The notes under the pieces were generated by a model. It was not told the DNA's origin and did no database searches. It was given only the letters and a program-made list of their open reading frames with translations. Below are positions 1 to 8,768 of a stretch of 32,965 nt of DNA, piece after piece. The translations under genes were made by a program, and so were the position numbers. The DNA comes from Prosthecobacter debontii (lineage in GTDB: Bacteria > Verrucomicrobiota > Verrucomicrobiia > Verrucomicrobiales > Verrucomicrobiaceae), in NCBI GenBank assembly GCA_945869675.1, contig CAMBPS010000038.1, forward strand, positions 1 to 32,965, in the 5' to 3' direction. How positions within the stretch are numbered: position 1 is the first letter of the stretch; each line of letters opens with the position of its first letter.

Positions 1-961
1 CAAAGACCACACAACTTTCCTCATCCTCTGCAAAGGTGCGAGCTCCAGCCGCACGCAGCAACTGAAGGCCCCGAGCCCCGTCCACGCCCATTCCGGTGAG
101 CAGCGCTGCGACGGCCTGATTACCCGCCTGCTCAGCCGCAGAGCGGAACAAAATATCCACCGAGGGCCGGCAGTAGTGGACCGGCGGCGACTGCGTCAAA
201 CGCACGCGGTAGCCCAAACCGGCGCGCCCGAGCGTCACATGAAAATCCCCTGGCGCCACGAGGCACAAACCAGCGTGCAACTCCTCGCCATCGACCGCCT
301 CGCGCACGGTGAAAGGACACAACGCATTCAAGTGCTCGGCCATGGTGCGCGAAAAATTCGAAGGAATGTGTTGCACCACCACAATGGGCGGCAGCCCGTC
401 GGGCAACCGAGGCAGGAGAAAGCGCAACGCCTCCACACCGCCCGAAGAGGAACCAATCAGGATGATCCGCCGGGGCGAAAACTCGCCCACTCGAACCGCC
501 GACGACAATGGTTTGACCACCTCGGAGACCAGCGACGTGCGACTTGATTTCTGGCGGGAGCGTCCCGCCGCCTTCACGTGATAAGCCAACTGCTGCGGCA
601 TTTGACTGAGGCTGTGACTTCCAGTCGGCTTGTCTAAGACGTCCAAAGGTCCAGCGGCAAGCGCCTCCATCGCCTTAGAAGAACCGGCAGGAGTCAGCGA
701 GCTCAAGACGACGACAGGCACCGGATGGTGTTCCTGCAGTATTTTCAAAAAGGTCAACCCATCCATGCGCGGCATCTCGAGGTCAAGAGTGATGACGTCT
801 GGTTGCAGTGCGATAATCTTGTCGCGCGCCACATAGGCATCACTGGCGTCACCCACGACGTCAATCTCGGGATCACGGGACAGGGCATCGCGGATCGCGA
901 GCCGGGCCAGGGCGGAATCATCCACAATCAACACCCGAATTTTGCGAACCAATGGCTTCAT
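1..961 (-). CDS. cheB: Chemotaxis protein-glutamate methylesterase CheB (3' end cut by window)
   Basis: CheB removes methyl groups from (and deamidates) receptor glutamates, and is switched on by phosphotransfer from CheA. I translated 320 residues from an ATG at 961; no stop is reached, so the last few dozen residues lie outside the window. The N-terminal receiver domain (about 8-125) has the acidic pair in VLIVDDS (14-15) and the phosphoacceptor D60 in TLDLEMPRMDG. A linker of about 40 residues leads to the methylesterase domain, with the nucleophile motif GSSSGG (S172), VVQHIP (H198) and LTGMGVDGA (D294), which line up with the Ser-His-Asp triad of the family. The start codon overlaps the cheR stop as ATGA, which suggests translational coupling. 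It is the last visible gene of the operon starting at cheA. Confidence 0.96.
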   Translation of the reverse strand, partial: MKPLVRKIRVLIVDDSALARLAIRDALSRDPEIDVVGDASDAYVARDKIIALQPDVITLDLEMPRMDGLTFLKILQEHHPVPVVVLSSLTPAGSSKAMEALAAGPLDVLDKPTGSHSLSQMPQQLAYHVKAAGRSRQKSSRTSLVSEVVKPLSSAVRVGEFSPRRIILIGSSSGGVEALRFLLPRLPDGLPPIVVVQHIPSNFSRTMAEHLNALCPFTVREAVDGEELHAGLCLVAPGDFHVTLGRAGLGYRVRLTQSPPVHYCRPSVDILFRSAAEQAGNQAVAALLTGMGVDGARGLQLLRAAGARTFAEDEESCVVF

Positions 962-1800
962 ATTTTTTGATAAACCCCCTGCTGGACCGGATGCAATCCG
1001 TGGTGGATGCCAAGAAGACTTTCCGAATGTCCTACGACCAAGTAGCCGCCGTGGCACAAATGCTGGGAGAGCCGCTGCACCGCCACGGCTCGAGAAGGCA
1101 GATCAAAGTAAATCATGACGTTCCGGCAAAAAATCACCTGTTGGTTCGGAGGCACTGGATACTCATCCTGAAACAAGTTAACGCGTTCGAAATGCAGAAA
1201 TTTGCGAAGTTCAGGTCTCACGCGACAAACCCCAGCCCTTGCGCCGACCCCTTTTTGAAAGTAACGCTTAAGCAGTTCGGGAGGCACCGGCTTGACGGCA
1301 TTCATCGGATAGATTCCTTGCTGAGCTTCGGCCAGAATCCGCTTGGAAATATCGGTGGCGGTGATCTGCCAATTGAGCGCGGGATAAGCCCGCAAATACT
1401 CCGCGACGGCAATGGCCATCGTGTAGGGCTCCTCGCCCGAAGAGGAGGCGGCGGACCAGAGCCGGAGCGGCGAGTGCGTGGCGAGCAATTGCGGCACTAG
1501 AACGGGCAGGACGCGGTGAGTAAGGAAGGAAAAGTGCTCGGGTTCGCGATAGAAACGTGTGTGGTTGGTGGCGATCAAATCCACCAACTCCTCGATCTCC
1601 TCAGCACCCTGCGGAGATTGGAGTACGGCACAGTAATCCTCGTATGATTCCATTTCCAGTGCCCGCAGCCGTTTGCGCAGTCGATTGGCAAGCAGGGTCT
1701 GCTTGTCTGGACCAAGACGGATGCGACTGTGTTCGTAAACCAAGTCCGTCAGCGTCCGATAGGCCTTGCTGGAAAACACATTATCGGTAAAGTTTTTCAA
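958..1800 (-). CDS. cheR: Chemotaxis protein methyltransferase CheR
   Basis: CheR transfers methyl groups from S-adenosylmethionine to receptor glutamates. The 280-residue product has the all-helical N-terminal CheR domain (about 10-70), then FYREPEHF, then the SAM-binding stretch LWSAASSSGEEPYTMAIAV (canonical form WSAGCSTGEEPYS), TATDIS, FCRNVMIYFD and a closing GGYLVVGHSES, all in family order. Length is normal for the family. No C-terminal NWETF-binding TPR extension is present. The first codon is TTG at 1800; an in-frame GTG at 1779 is an alternative start, and there is no clear Shine-Dalgarno to decide. It lies 27 bases after the upstream receptor gene and its stop overlaps the cheB start. 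Confidence 0.95.
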   Translation of the reverse strand: MKNFTDNVFSSKAYRTLTDLVYEHSRIRLGPDKQTLLANRLRKRLRALEMESYEDYCAVLQSPQGAEEIEELVDLIATNHTRFYREPEHFSFLTHRVLPVLVPQLLATHSPLRLWSAASSSGEEPYTMAIAVAEYLRAYPALNWQITATDISKRILAEAQQGIYPMNAVKPVPPELLKRYFQKGVGARAGVCRVRPELRKFLHFERVNLFQDEYPVPPNQQVIFCRNVMIYFDLPSRAVAVQRLSQHLCHGGYLVVGHSESLLGIHHGLHPVQQGVYQKI

Positions 1801-1827
1801 TCAGTTACTGTTAAGCTGAAGCTGCAT

Positions 1828-3573
1828 TTAAAAGTTTCGAAAGTCTCGATCATCGCCCGAATCGCCGTAAGGCAACTCCTTGGGCTGAGAAATGCCAATC
1901 TGTGTTTTTGCATGCGATAATCGCCCGACAGGTTTACCCGAACGCTGTTGAGCATAATATACCACCTCCGGCCTGAGCAGCGAGTTCTGCACCGTAGGCT
2001 CAGCTGGGGAATCCGAGATCGAATCGCCGCCGACCAACTGTCGGAGTCTGCCCACCAACTCGTTGAGCACTTCGCCTTGGGTGTCCACTTGCTCCGCCGC
2101 GCCAGCGCTTTCCTCGGCGTTGGAAGCGTTGCTTTGGGAAACCTTGTCCATCTGCCCGAGAGCTAGGTTGATCTGGTCAAGACCCTGAGCCTGTTCGCGG
2201 GCAGCGGTGGCAATCTCGCCCACCAGCAAATCGGTGGCCGTCACTTTCTGGCTGATCTGCGTCAGCGAATCCCCGACGCGGGCGGTGCATTGCGAACCTT
2301 TCCGGCTGCTGGCAATCGCCGCCTCGATTTTGTCTGCCGTTTCCTTGGCTGCTGCCGCACTTCGCTGCGCCAGCGAACGCACCTCATCGGCAACCACAGC
2401 AAAGCCCGCGCCTGCCTCCCCCGCCCTGGCCGCCTCAACGGCCGCATTCAGCGCGAGAATGTTCGTCTGGAAGGCGATCTCATCAATGTTCTTCACAATC
2501 TTGGCCACTTGCGCGCTCGTCGAATCAATCTCCGCCATCGCTTCGAACATCTCGATCATTGTCAGGGAACCGCCCTCCGCGACCACCCGGGTTTCGGAGG
2601 CCAGCGATTTCGCCTTTTGGGCGTTTTCGGCGGTCGCCTGGATCATGCTGGACATCTCTTCCAGCGACGCACTGGTTTCCTCCACCGAGGACGCTTGCTC
2701 GCTCGCGCCGGAGGATAACGTCTGGCTGGAGCGCGCGAGTTGAGCCGAAGCGGCACCGAGTTCATAGCTGGTATTGGACAGTTCTCCCATGACCCGTTTG
2801 ATTGGCTTGACGACCCTGCTGAAAATGGAAATGCACAAGCAGGTCAGCGTCAGGATGGCCAAGCCTACTGCGGCGAGCAGCGCATAAAACAGGCGATAAC
2901 TTTGCTGCACCAGAACCTGAACTTCGTCGCCGGTGCGTTGGTCCAGCATGGCAAAGAACTCGTCAATGGGCTTCATGATCTTTGCCTTCTCGAGGTGATA
3001 ATCCTTGCTATGCATCAGCTGCCGAGCCAGCTCCAGGTTCGGCTCACCCTTCTGAGTGTAGTTGCCCGTTCCATCGTCCATGAGACCCTTGACCGCATTC
3101 ATGGCGATGGTCTCGATCTTAACCAAGCCGTCAGAGTTGGCCTGAGCCTCATTGAGCTTGGCAAATTCAGCCTCGGTGAAGCCCTGCTCTTTCATCAACT
3201 GCTGCAGCGGAACCGCCTTGTCATCTCCACGCGGTTTGACGCCGTCAACGGCCATGAAATCCCAATAAATCCGTTCGTAATTGAACGGCCGCTGCGACTT
3301 CCCGTTGCGAATGTCCAGCACGGCCCAGTATTGCTCCTCATACCGCGGATCGGCGGTTAGGACGTAAGTGCGGGCCAATCGCGTCAAGTCATCCGAGCTT
3401 TGGCGTAGCTCGTCTGCCAGCAAATAGGAACGGTAGCGCCGTTCTTGGGCGGCGTTAATCTCCCTCTGTTTCGTCAGCATCCGCTCCGTGATTCCGCCAA
3501 TCATTAGAAGAAAAAGAATAATTATACCAGAGGCAAATAGCGTGCTTCTGCCGAGTTTACCGGTTGTTTTCAT
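1828..3573 (-). CDS. Methyl-accepting chemotaxis protein (receptor 1)
   Basis: Membrane chemoreceptor of 581 residues. TM1 is about 10-30, a periplasmic helical sensor region about 31-225 (no family recognised with certainty), and TM2 about 228-251. Only about 33 residues separate TM2 from the signalling helices that begin near [15 protein letters not shown] (287-301), so a full HAMP domain does not fit. The hairpin tip is conserved ([20 protein letters not shown], 363-382, then [16 protein letters not shown]). The C-terminal tail of about 65 residues has no NWETF-type CheR/CheB tether. The signalling half is almost a copy of that of the neighbouring receptor. ATG start at 3573. It sits 65 bases after receptor 2 in the same operon. 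The ligand is unknown. Confidence 0.93.
   Translation of the reverse strand: MKTTGKLGRSTLFASGIIILFLLMIGGITERMLTKQREINAAQERRYRSYLLADELRQSSDDLTRLARTYVLTADPRYEEQYWAVLDIRNGKSQRPFNYERIYWDFMAVDGVKPRGDDKAVPLQQLMKEQGFTEAEFAKLNEAQANSDGLVKIETIAMNAVKGLMDDGTGNYTQKGEPNLELARQLMHSKDYHLEKAKIMKPIDEFFAMLDQRTGDEVQVLVQQSYRLFYALLAAVGLAILTLTCLCISIFSRVVKPIKRVMGELSNTSYELGAASAQLARSSQTLSSGASEQASSVEETSASLEEMSSMIQATAENAQKAKSLASETRVVAEGGSLTMIEMFEAMAEIDSTSAQVAKIVKNIDEIAFQTNILALNAAVEAARAGEAGAGFAVVADEVRSLAQRSAAAAKETADKIEAAIASSRKGSQCTARVGDSLTQISQKVTATDLLVGEIATAAREQAQGLDQINLALGQMDKVSQSNASNAEESAGAAEQVDTQGEVLNELVGRLRQLVGGDSISDSPAEPTVQNSLLRPEVVYYAQQRSGKPVGRLSHAKTQIGISQPKELPYGDSGDDRDFRNF
2046..2721 (-). repeat. Receptor signalling-domain repeat, copy A
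   Basis: This is the signalling half of receptor 1, repeated at 3821-4493 in the neighbouring receptor in the same orientation. Within it, 2441-2563 matches 4213-4335 at 122 of 123 bases by direct reading, including synonymous positions; the flanks are also very similar but carry more differences. The identity is highest around the CheA/CheW-contacting hairpin tip and falls away in the sensor halves. Confidence 0.9.
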
Positions 3574-3638
3574 AAGTTAGCTGGTGTGACGTTCATGCCG
3601 CTTCAGGAGGTTTTGGAATCAGAGGACTGGCGGGCACT

Positions 3639-5228
3639 CTAGGCATCTTTTGAATTTTGATCGTCAGGCATGGGGATGACCGTGAGTTGACTGCCAATCC
3701 TCGGAAAAGTTGCGGGATGGCGGTTGCGCCCAGAGGTCCGTGGAGGATCCCCCACGATCACGCGATGGCTCAACTCCTCAGTTCCGAAAGCGGACTGGCG
3801 GCCGACCAGTTGGCGAAGTTTGAACACCTGTTCCTTCATCATCTTGGCCCGCTCATCCATTTGCTCTGCCGCACTGGCGATTTCCTCGGCATTAGAAGCA
3901 TTGCTTTGGGAAACCTTGTCCATCTGCCCGATAGCTTGGTTGATCTGTTCAAGACCCTGCGCCTGTTCACGGGCAGCAGTGGCAATCTCGCCGACCAGCG
4001 AATCGGTGACCGCCACTTTCTCCGTAATCTGCGTGAGCGACTCCCCGACGCGGGCGGTGCATTGCGAACCTTTCCGGCTGCTGGCAATCGCCGCCTCAAT
4101 TTTGTCTGCCGTTTCCTTGGCTGCCGCTGCGCTGCGCTGCGCCAGCGATCGCACTTCATCGGCGACCACGGCAAAGCCTGCGCCGGCCTCCCCTGCCCGT
4201 GCCGCCTCCACAGCCGCATTCAGCGCGAGAATGTTCGTCTGGAAGGCGATCTCATCGATGTTCTTCACAATCTTGGCCACTTGCGCGCTCGTCGAATCAA
4301 TCTCCGCCATCGCTTCGAACATCTCGATCATTGTCCGCGAACCGTTTTCAGCGACCGCACGAGCCTCAGCGGCCAGGGATTTGGCTTTTTGGGCATTTTC
4401 GGCAGTCGCCTGGATCATGCTGGACATCTCTTCCAACGACGCGCTGGTCTCCTCCACCGAGGATGCCTGTTCACTCGCACCCGAGGATAAGCCTTGGCTG
4501 GCGTTTGCGACCTGCTGGGAGGCGGAGGCGGTCGTGAATGAGTCTTGGTCAAGGCTCGCTGTGATACGTTCCAAGGACTTTTTAATGGAACTCACTATCA
4601 CCAACGCTAGCAGCGCGGTGATAAAAATGGCGATGGTAAGAGTAAAAATAATCAGCCGCATACTGGTGCGGACATTCGCCTTGCCGACATTGCCAGATTC
4701 AACACCCAACTTATTGTTATAATCGATGGCCTCTTTAAGGGCCTTCTCAGCCACCTCAAACCTTGGAAAAAGATTCGTCACATAAAAACTATTAATGTCC
4801 TCAGCCGATTTTCCCTGCCGACCGAGTTCCATCAACTGTCGGCGGGTCGTCACAAATTCGGCATGCGTGCGCTTGATTTCTTCGAACAGCTGGCGCTCAT
4901 GTTCATCCGTCAAGAGAGTCGCATATTTCGAAAGATTCTCTTCAATCTTGACCCGGAGTGCTTCTATCTGCTTGCCGATTGCCTCACGGGTTTCTGCGTC
5001 GGTTGCACTGAGGTAGCTGGACATTTGAATCATCACGTCTCCCCTCAAAGCATCGCACTGGCCTAAAACCAATACGCAGGGCAGCGTATTATCCACCAAA
5101 CCTTCGATGTTATTGCGCAGGCCATCCACCCGCCAAAGGCAGAATATCCCCAGTGCGAGGAGGATCATGAGCAAGAAGATAAATCCGGAAATAATCCGGC
5201 GCGAGATGGTCCAATTGTTGAGGTTCAT
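3639..5228 (-). CDS. Methyl-accepting chemotaxis protein (receptor 2, four-helix-bundle sensor)
   Basis: Membrane chemoreceptor of 529 residues. The frame stays open upstream to 5507, but that extension only reads through cheW; the ATG at 5228 ([11 protein letters not shown]) gives the normal receptor N-terminus and sits 11 bases after cheW. TM1 is about 12-32, a helical extracytoplasmic sensor about 33-188 resembling the 4HB_MCP family, and TM2 about 190-213. A linker of about 33 residues, too short for HAMP, joins the signalling helices (tip [20 protein letters not shown] at 324-343). From about residue 246 to 455 it is nearly identical to receptor 1, while the sensor halves look unrelated. 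The last 50 residues are polar with no tether pentapeptide. Confidence 0.93.
   Translation of the reverse strand: MNLNNWTISRRIISGFIFLLMILLALGIFCLWRVDGLRNNIEGLVDNTLPCVLVLGQCDALRGDVMIQMSSYLSATDAETREAIGKQIEALRVKIEENLSKYATLLTDEHERQLFEEIKRTHAEFVTTRRQLMELGRQGKSAEDINSFYVTNLFPRFEVAEKALKEAIDYNNKLGVESGNVGKANVRTSMRLIIFTLTIAIFITALLALVIVSSIKKSLERITASLDQDSFTTASASQQVANASQGLSSGASEQASSVEETSASLEEMSSMIQATAENAQKAKSLAAEARAVAENGSRTMIEMFEAMAEIDSTSAQVAKIVKNIDEIAFQTNILALNAAVEAARAGEAGAGFAVVADEVRSLAQRSAAAAKETADKIEAAIASSRKGSQCTARVGESLTQITEKVAVTDSLVGEIATAAREQAQGLEQINQAIGQMDKVSQSNASNAEEIASAAEQMDERAKMMKEQVFKLRQLVGRQSAFGTEELSHRVIVGDPPRTSGRNRHPATFPRIGSQLTVIPMPDDQNSKDA
3821..4493 (-). repeat. Receptor signalling-domain repeat, copy B
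   Basis: Partner of the repeat at 2046-2721, lying in the signalling half of receptor 2. The core 4213-4335 differs from 2441-2563 at a single base. Confidence 0.9.
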
Positions 5229-5239
5229 GGCTATAAACT

Positions 5240-5755
5240 TTAGGTGGCTGAATCTGCTTTGGTGAATTCGGGCAGCGCCAGAGTCTCGTCTTCCAGAAAT
5301 ATTTTTTCGATGTCGAGCAGTGTTTTGACCCCGCCGCGCAGGGTGGCAAGGCCTAAGATGAATTGCATGTCGGGCGACCCACCAAAGTCCGGTGTCGCTT
5401 CGATGTCTGCCTCGTTCAAGTGCACCACCTCTTCGACCGTGTCCACGATGGCCCCCATGAACGTACGCCCGCCCGAGGGACCAGAAATCTGAACCACGAT
5501 GATGCAAGTGCGCTCACCGTAGGGCACCGCCGCAAGTTGGAATTTGGCCCGCAAATCAACCACAGCGATGACGCTGCCGCGCAGGTTGATGACGCCCTTG
5601 ATGTGCTCCGGCATCCGGGGCACGGGTGTGATCGGGCAGAGCCGGATGATTTCGCGCACGTTAAGGACAGGCAGCCCATAGGACTCCGAGCCCAGATTGA
5701 AGGTCAGGTAACGGCCGGCTTTGGCCAGGGACGGGGTCGAAGAGGTCGATGTCAT
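5240..5755 (-). CDS. cheW: Chemotaxis coupling protein CheW
   Basis: Adaptor of 171 residues that links receptors to the CheA kinase in the cytoplasm. It is a single CheW domain (about 14-155): [54 protein letters not shown] (the NLRG motif around 57-60), then [13 protein letters not shown] and [20 protein letters not shown]. Length is normal for the family. The start ATG overlaps the cheA stop (ATGA, 5752-5755), indicating coupled translation of kinase and coupler. Receptor 2 follows after 11 bases. Confidence 0.96.
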   Translation of the reverse strand: MTSTSSTPSLAKAGRYLTFNLGSESYGLPVLNVREIIRLCPITPVPRMPEHIKGVINLRGSVIAVVDLRAKFQLAAVPYGERTCIIVVQISGPSGGRTFMGAIVDTVEEVVHLNEADIEATPDFGGSPDMQFILGLATLRGGVKTLLDIEKIFLEDETLALPEFTKADSAT

Positions 5756-8034
5756 AGATTAGCGTTGGCGGTTGAAGTTGAATGCGGTTTTTGATGGCTC
5801 GGCATTTTGACCAGTGTATCCACGTCCAGGATAAGCCCGACCCAGCCATCGCTCAGAACGGCAGATCCGGCGAGCAGGTTTTGATGTTGAAATGTCTGAC
5901 CTAAACTTTTGATGACGACTTCCTGCTTGCCGATCAATTCATCCACTAGCAGTCCACGCGCAGCGTCACCCGATTCAACCACCACAATGATACCGTCCTC
6001 GGGATTTATAACTTTGGACGGTCGCCCAAGGTGGTGACCCAGTCGGAGCAGCGGCGTCTGGCGGCCGCGCACACTGACCACTTCGCCACGTCCTTGGATC
6101 AGGGTGACCATTCCGGGGCGGGGGCGGAAGGATTCACGAATCGAGAGGGTTGGAATGATGTATCGGTCGGTGCCGACGCCAACCAGCATTCCGTCAATAA
6201 TGGCAAGCGTGAGCGGCAGAAGGATGGTGAACGTGGTGCCCAGGCCAAGCACGGACTGAATTTCGATCTTGCCCCGCAGGTTCTCAATATTCCGCCGCAC
6301 GACATCCATTCCCACCCCGCGCCCGGAAAGATCGGTGACCGTCTCTGCCGTGGAAAATCCTGGCAGGAAAATCAGCGAAAAAATCTCGGACTCGCTTAGT
6401 TCGGCATCGGCCTTGACCAGCCCTCGCTCGAGCGCCTTGGCAAGGATGCGGTCGCTGTTGAGTCCCTTACCATCATCCGTGATTCGGATGACGATTCCGC
6501 CGCGCTGGTGGGAGGCGCTGAGGCGGATGCTGCCTTGCGGAGACTTGCCCTGAGCGATACGGTCGGCAGGTGATTCAATGCCATGGTCCACCGAGTTGCG
6601 AATCATGTGGATCAGCGGGTCGCCAAGTTTTTCGACGATGTTGCGATCTAGTTCAGTCTCCTCGCCATCGAATACAAGTTGCATCTGCTTCTGCTGCAGG
6701 GTGGCAAGATCGCGCACCAGCCGACTCATCTTGTTAAAAAGCCCGCGGATGGGGACCATGCGCAACGACATGGCGTTGCGCTGCAGGTCGGTAGTGATGC
6801 GACTGAGCTGGCGCAGGTGTCGCGCCAATTGAAGGCTGTTGATGTTCTGCACATCGGGGTTCTGAACCACCATGGATTGTGCAATCACCAATTCCCCGAC
6901 TAGGTCCACGAGGCTGTCGAGTTTCGCTGTGTCGAGCTTTACAAAACCTGATCCCGGATCCCCGACGGTCCTCTCACTTGGCGGTTCGTTTGCGGGCGTC
7001 GTCGCCTGCGCCTTTCGGGTCGGCTTGGGAGGTGATGTGTTTACGGCCATGGCGGCCGGTCGATTCTTGTTGGCTGCCGTCGCCGCTCCGGAGTCAAGGC
7101 TAACCGGCTGACGAGCTGGCTCTGGCAGACTTGGAACTGCGGCAGTGGCAGGCGGGGGCGTAGTTACCTCGGGAGAAGTTGGTTCATCCCGTAGGGCGGA
7201 TTTCGCGTTTCGGATGACCTGCCGCGTGGGAACGAGGATGGCCGCACCAGGATTGACGCCCTGGAGTTGAGATCCTATGGCATTCGTGAATTCTTTGAGC
7301 GCATCAGCGCCGGCAAGGATTAGATTGATGATTTCGGAAGTGATATGCAATTCCGAGCGCCGCACGGCATCCAGGACGGACTCCAACTCGTGCGCGAGAT
7401 CGCGCAGCGCATCGAGATGCAGAAAACCCGCACCACCTTTGAAAGTGTGGAACGCGCGGAAGATGGAATTAATGGTGGCGACATCGGTTGGATTAGCCTC
7501 GAGCACAAGGACACCCTGTTCGATACTCTGGAGCAGTTCCACGGACTCGCTGTGAAATTCCCGCAGAAGTTCTAGATCCTCGGCCAGGTTGAGGCGGATG
7601 GTGGGTTCGTCCGCAGCCGGCGCGGCGGAAGATTCACGAGTCGGGGCGGCTGACGTTCCATCCACCGCAGCCGGATGACTATCCCAAGCCGCCGGCCAGG
7701 CTGGCATGCCTTCGCCATTAGGCCCTGCATCTAGGACGGAAGACATGTAGGCATGCCACTCATTGAAATGACGGATGTTCTCCGCGGTAAACTTGCCTCT
7801 GCCATCCAAAACCTCGTCTAGCCACCCGCGCGCGGCCTTTAATCCCCCCACCCATGCGGTGGAAACATTCCCCTCCGATATTTCTTCTAGGTCCATGACA
7901 AACCGGTTGATGGGTAGCAGTCCGGCATCCTGCTCCGGCACCACAAACGCCAGCTCTTCGCCGATTTGGGCGAGCAGTTCGGCCGCGTTCAGCAAACTGA
8001 CTGTTGCGGGTGTTTCTTTGTTGTTTGAATTCAC
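5752..8034 (-). CDS. cheA: Chemotaxis histidine kinase CheA
   Basis: Sensor kinase of 760 residues that phosphorylates response regulators under receptor control. Visible order: an N-terminal helical segment of unknown type (1-115), a short linker, an Hpt domain (about 146-260) with phosphorylatable H196 in AFHTFKGGAGFLH, a linker of about 100 residues rich in Ala, Pro and Thr with no recognisable P2 regulator-binding domain, a dimerisation helix pair (about 362-430; LDSLVDLVGELVIAQS), an ATPase domain with N-box HMIRNSVDHGIE (476-487), DDGKG (520-524) and GRGVGMD (571-577), and a CheW-like domain (about 612-745). The first codon is GTG at 8034; the next in-frame Met is too far in to be a better start. 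It is the first gene of the operon, so the promoter should lie in 8035-8150. Confidence 0.95.
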   Translation of the reverse strand: MNSNNKETPATVSLLNAAELLAQIGEELAFVVPEQDAGLLPINRFVMDLEEISEGNVSTAWVGGLKAARGWLDEVLDGRGKFTAENIRHFNEWHAYMSSVLDAGPNGEGMPAWPAAWDSHPAAVDGTSAAPTRESSAAPAADEPTIRLNLAEDLELLREFHSESVELLQSIEQGVLVLEANPTDVATINSIFRAFHTFKGGAGFLHLDALRDLAHELESVLDAVRRSELHITSEIINLILAGADALKEFTNAIGSQLQGVNPGAAILVPTRQVIRNAKSALRDEPTSPEVTTPPPATAAVPSLPEPARQPVSLDSGAATAANKNRPAAMAVNTSPPKPTRKAQATTPANEPPSERTVGDPGSGFVKLDTAKLDSLVDLVGELVIAQSMVVQNPDVQNINSLQLARHLRQLSRITTDLQRNAMSLRMVPIRGLFNKMSRLVRDLATLQQKQMQLVFDGEETELDRNIVEKLGDPLIHMIRNSVDHGIESPADRIAQGKSPQGSIRLSASHQRGGIVIRITDDGKGLNSDRILAKALERGLVKADAELSESEIFSLIFLPGFSTAETVTDLSGRGVGMDVVRRNIENLRGKIEIQSVLGLGTTFTILLPLTLAIIDGMLVGVGTDRYIIPTLSIRESFRPRPGMVTLIQGRGEVVSVRGRQTPLLRLGHHLGRPSKVINPEDGIIVVVESGDAARGLLVDELIGKQEVVIKSLGQTFQHQNLLAGSAVLSDGWVGLILDVDTLVKMPSHQKPHSTSTANANL

Positions 8035-8162
8035 AGGTTAATGGCCACCGTTACCACTCTGTGCTTTTCTTGTCACCCACAGTTTGCATTGACTCGATAT
8101 TCAAAATCATCCGCGAAGGCTGGCCTGCTCACTGGTATCTTGATGCACCCCAATAAAACCAC
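8035..8162. other. Presumed cheA upstream region
   Basis: Non-coding stretch that should carry the promoter of the minus-strand chemosensory operon. I see no convincing -35/-10 pair and no strong inverted repeat. It borders the transposase remnant directly, so part of it may be the decayed upstream portion of that element. Confidence 0.4.
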
Positions 8163-8342
8163 TGAAGGGTGTCGTTTGGGGCCACTCTCAAAACCGAAGC
8201 ATTCGCCACCGCCATACCCACCAAACGCGCCTCAGCCATCACGATGATCCTCGATTAGATCACCACCTTCTATAACTTTAAACGCCTCCACTCATCCATC
8301 GGCTAAATGTCTCCTCTAGACTTTGAGGCATCTCTCCATTAA
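8163..8342 (+). pseudogene. IS3-family transposase C-terminal remnant
   Basis: Reading in the frame that starts at 8166 gives segments characteristic of the C-terminal end of IS3-group DDE transposases: SFGATLKTEAFATAIPTKR, then ITTFYNFKRLHSSIG and MSPLDFEA. Intact relatives read ...ESFFATLKTEAF... and ...FYNxxRxHSSLGYxSPxxFE. Two in-frame stops (TAG 8256-8258 and TAA 8304-8306) each stand where the family usually has Tyr, consistent with point mutation, and the frame ends at TAA 8340-8342. A further piece (NKTTEG, about 8154-8171) in another frame fits the DNAxxES segment and suggests a frameshift. No catalytic Asp, upstream transposase, terminal inverted repeat or target duplication is visible. 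It is an old, dead fragment. Confidence 0.8.
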
Positions 8343-8441
8343 TACCCATGACGTTGTGCGCGTTTTTGAGGCAAGATCCGTTCGAGTCCGATCACCGGCA
8401 CCGCTGTCAGATTTCACAAACTGGCGCGAGACCTTTTATTC

Positions 8442-8768
8442 ATGCCCAAAGAACGGCTTACATCCTCAAAGCAGTTGATCGAAAAGACTTGGGTGCTGTA
8501 TGTGCTACGCTGCGAGGATCAAACTCTCTACTGCGGAATCACGAACCATCTGGAAAGACGTATAGCCCAGCACAACAGCGGCAAAGGGGCACGCTACACG
8601 AAAGGTCGCGGCCCGGTGACCCTGCTCAAATATTGGCCAGCCATCAGCCTGTCTGCCGCACTCAAAGCTGAGCGCGCTTTTAAAAAACTAAGCAAGCAGG
8701 CCAAGCTGCAAAAGCTCAAAAGCCGTTCACGCAAGGATGCCGTCTCGCTAAAACTTCAGGGGCTATGA
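8442..8768 (+). CDS. GIY-YIG domain protein (UPF0213/YhbQ-like)
   Basis: Small protein of 108 residues containing one GIY-YIG nuclease-type domain: WVLYVLRCEDQTLYCGIT (about 17-34) holds the modified GIY (VLY) and YIG (YCG) elements, followed by the conserved Arg and His in LERRIAQHNSGKGARYT and then GPVTLLKYWPA. Length and arrangement match the stand-alone YhbQ/UPF0213 family, for which weak DNA or RNA cleavage has been proposed; the cellular role is unsettled. The C-terminal 35 residues are rich in Lys and Arg. Its last 6 bases overlap the tail of the convergent hisD gene. Confidence 0.88.
   Translation: MPKERLTSSKQLIEKTWVLYVLRCEDQTLYCGITNHLERRIAQHNSGKGARYTKGRGPVTLLKYWPAISLSAALKAERAFKKLSKQAKLQKLKSRSRKDAVSLKLQGL

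Noticed and set aside
952..1500. 182-codon plus-strand frame opposite cheR
   Set aside because: Antisense to a gene with full family motifs and has no domain of its own.
3724..4722. Long open frame (332 codons) on the plus strand
   Set aside because: It lies wholly antisense to the receptor 2 gene; its composition (Ala/Ser-rich) is the reflection of conserved receptor codons. A similar mirror frame lies opposite receptor 1 at 2207-2743.
5229..5507. N-terminal extension of receptor 2
   Set aside because: These codons read cheW in another frame; the true receptor N-terminus with TM1 begins at 5228.
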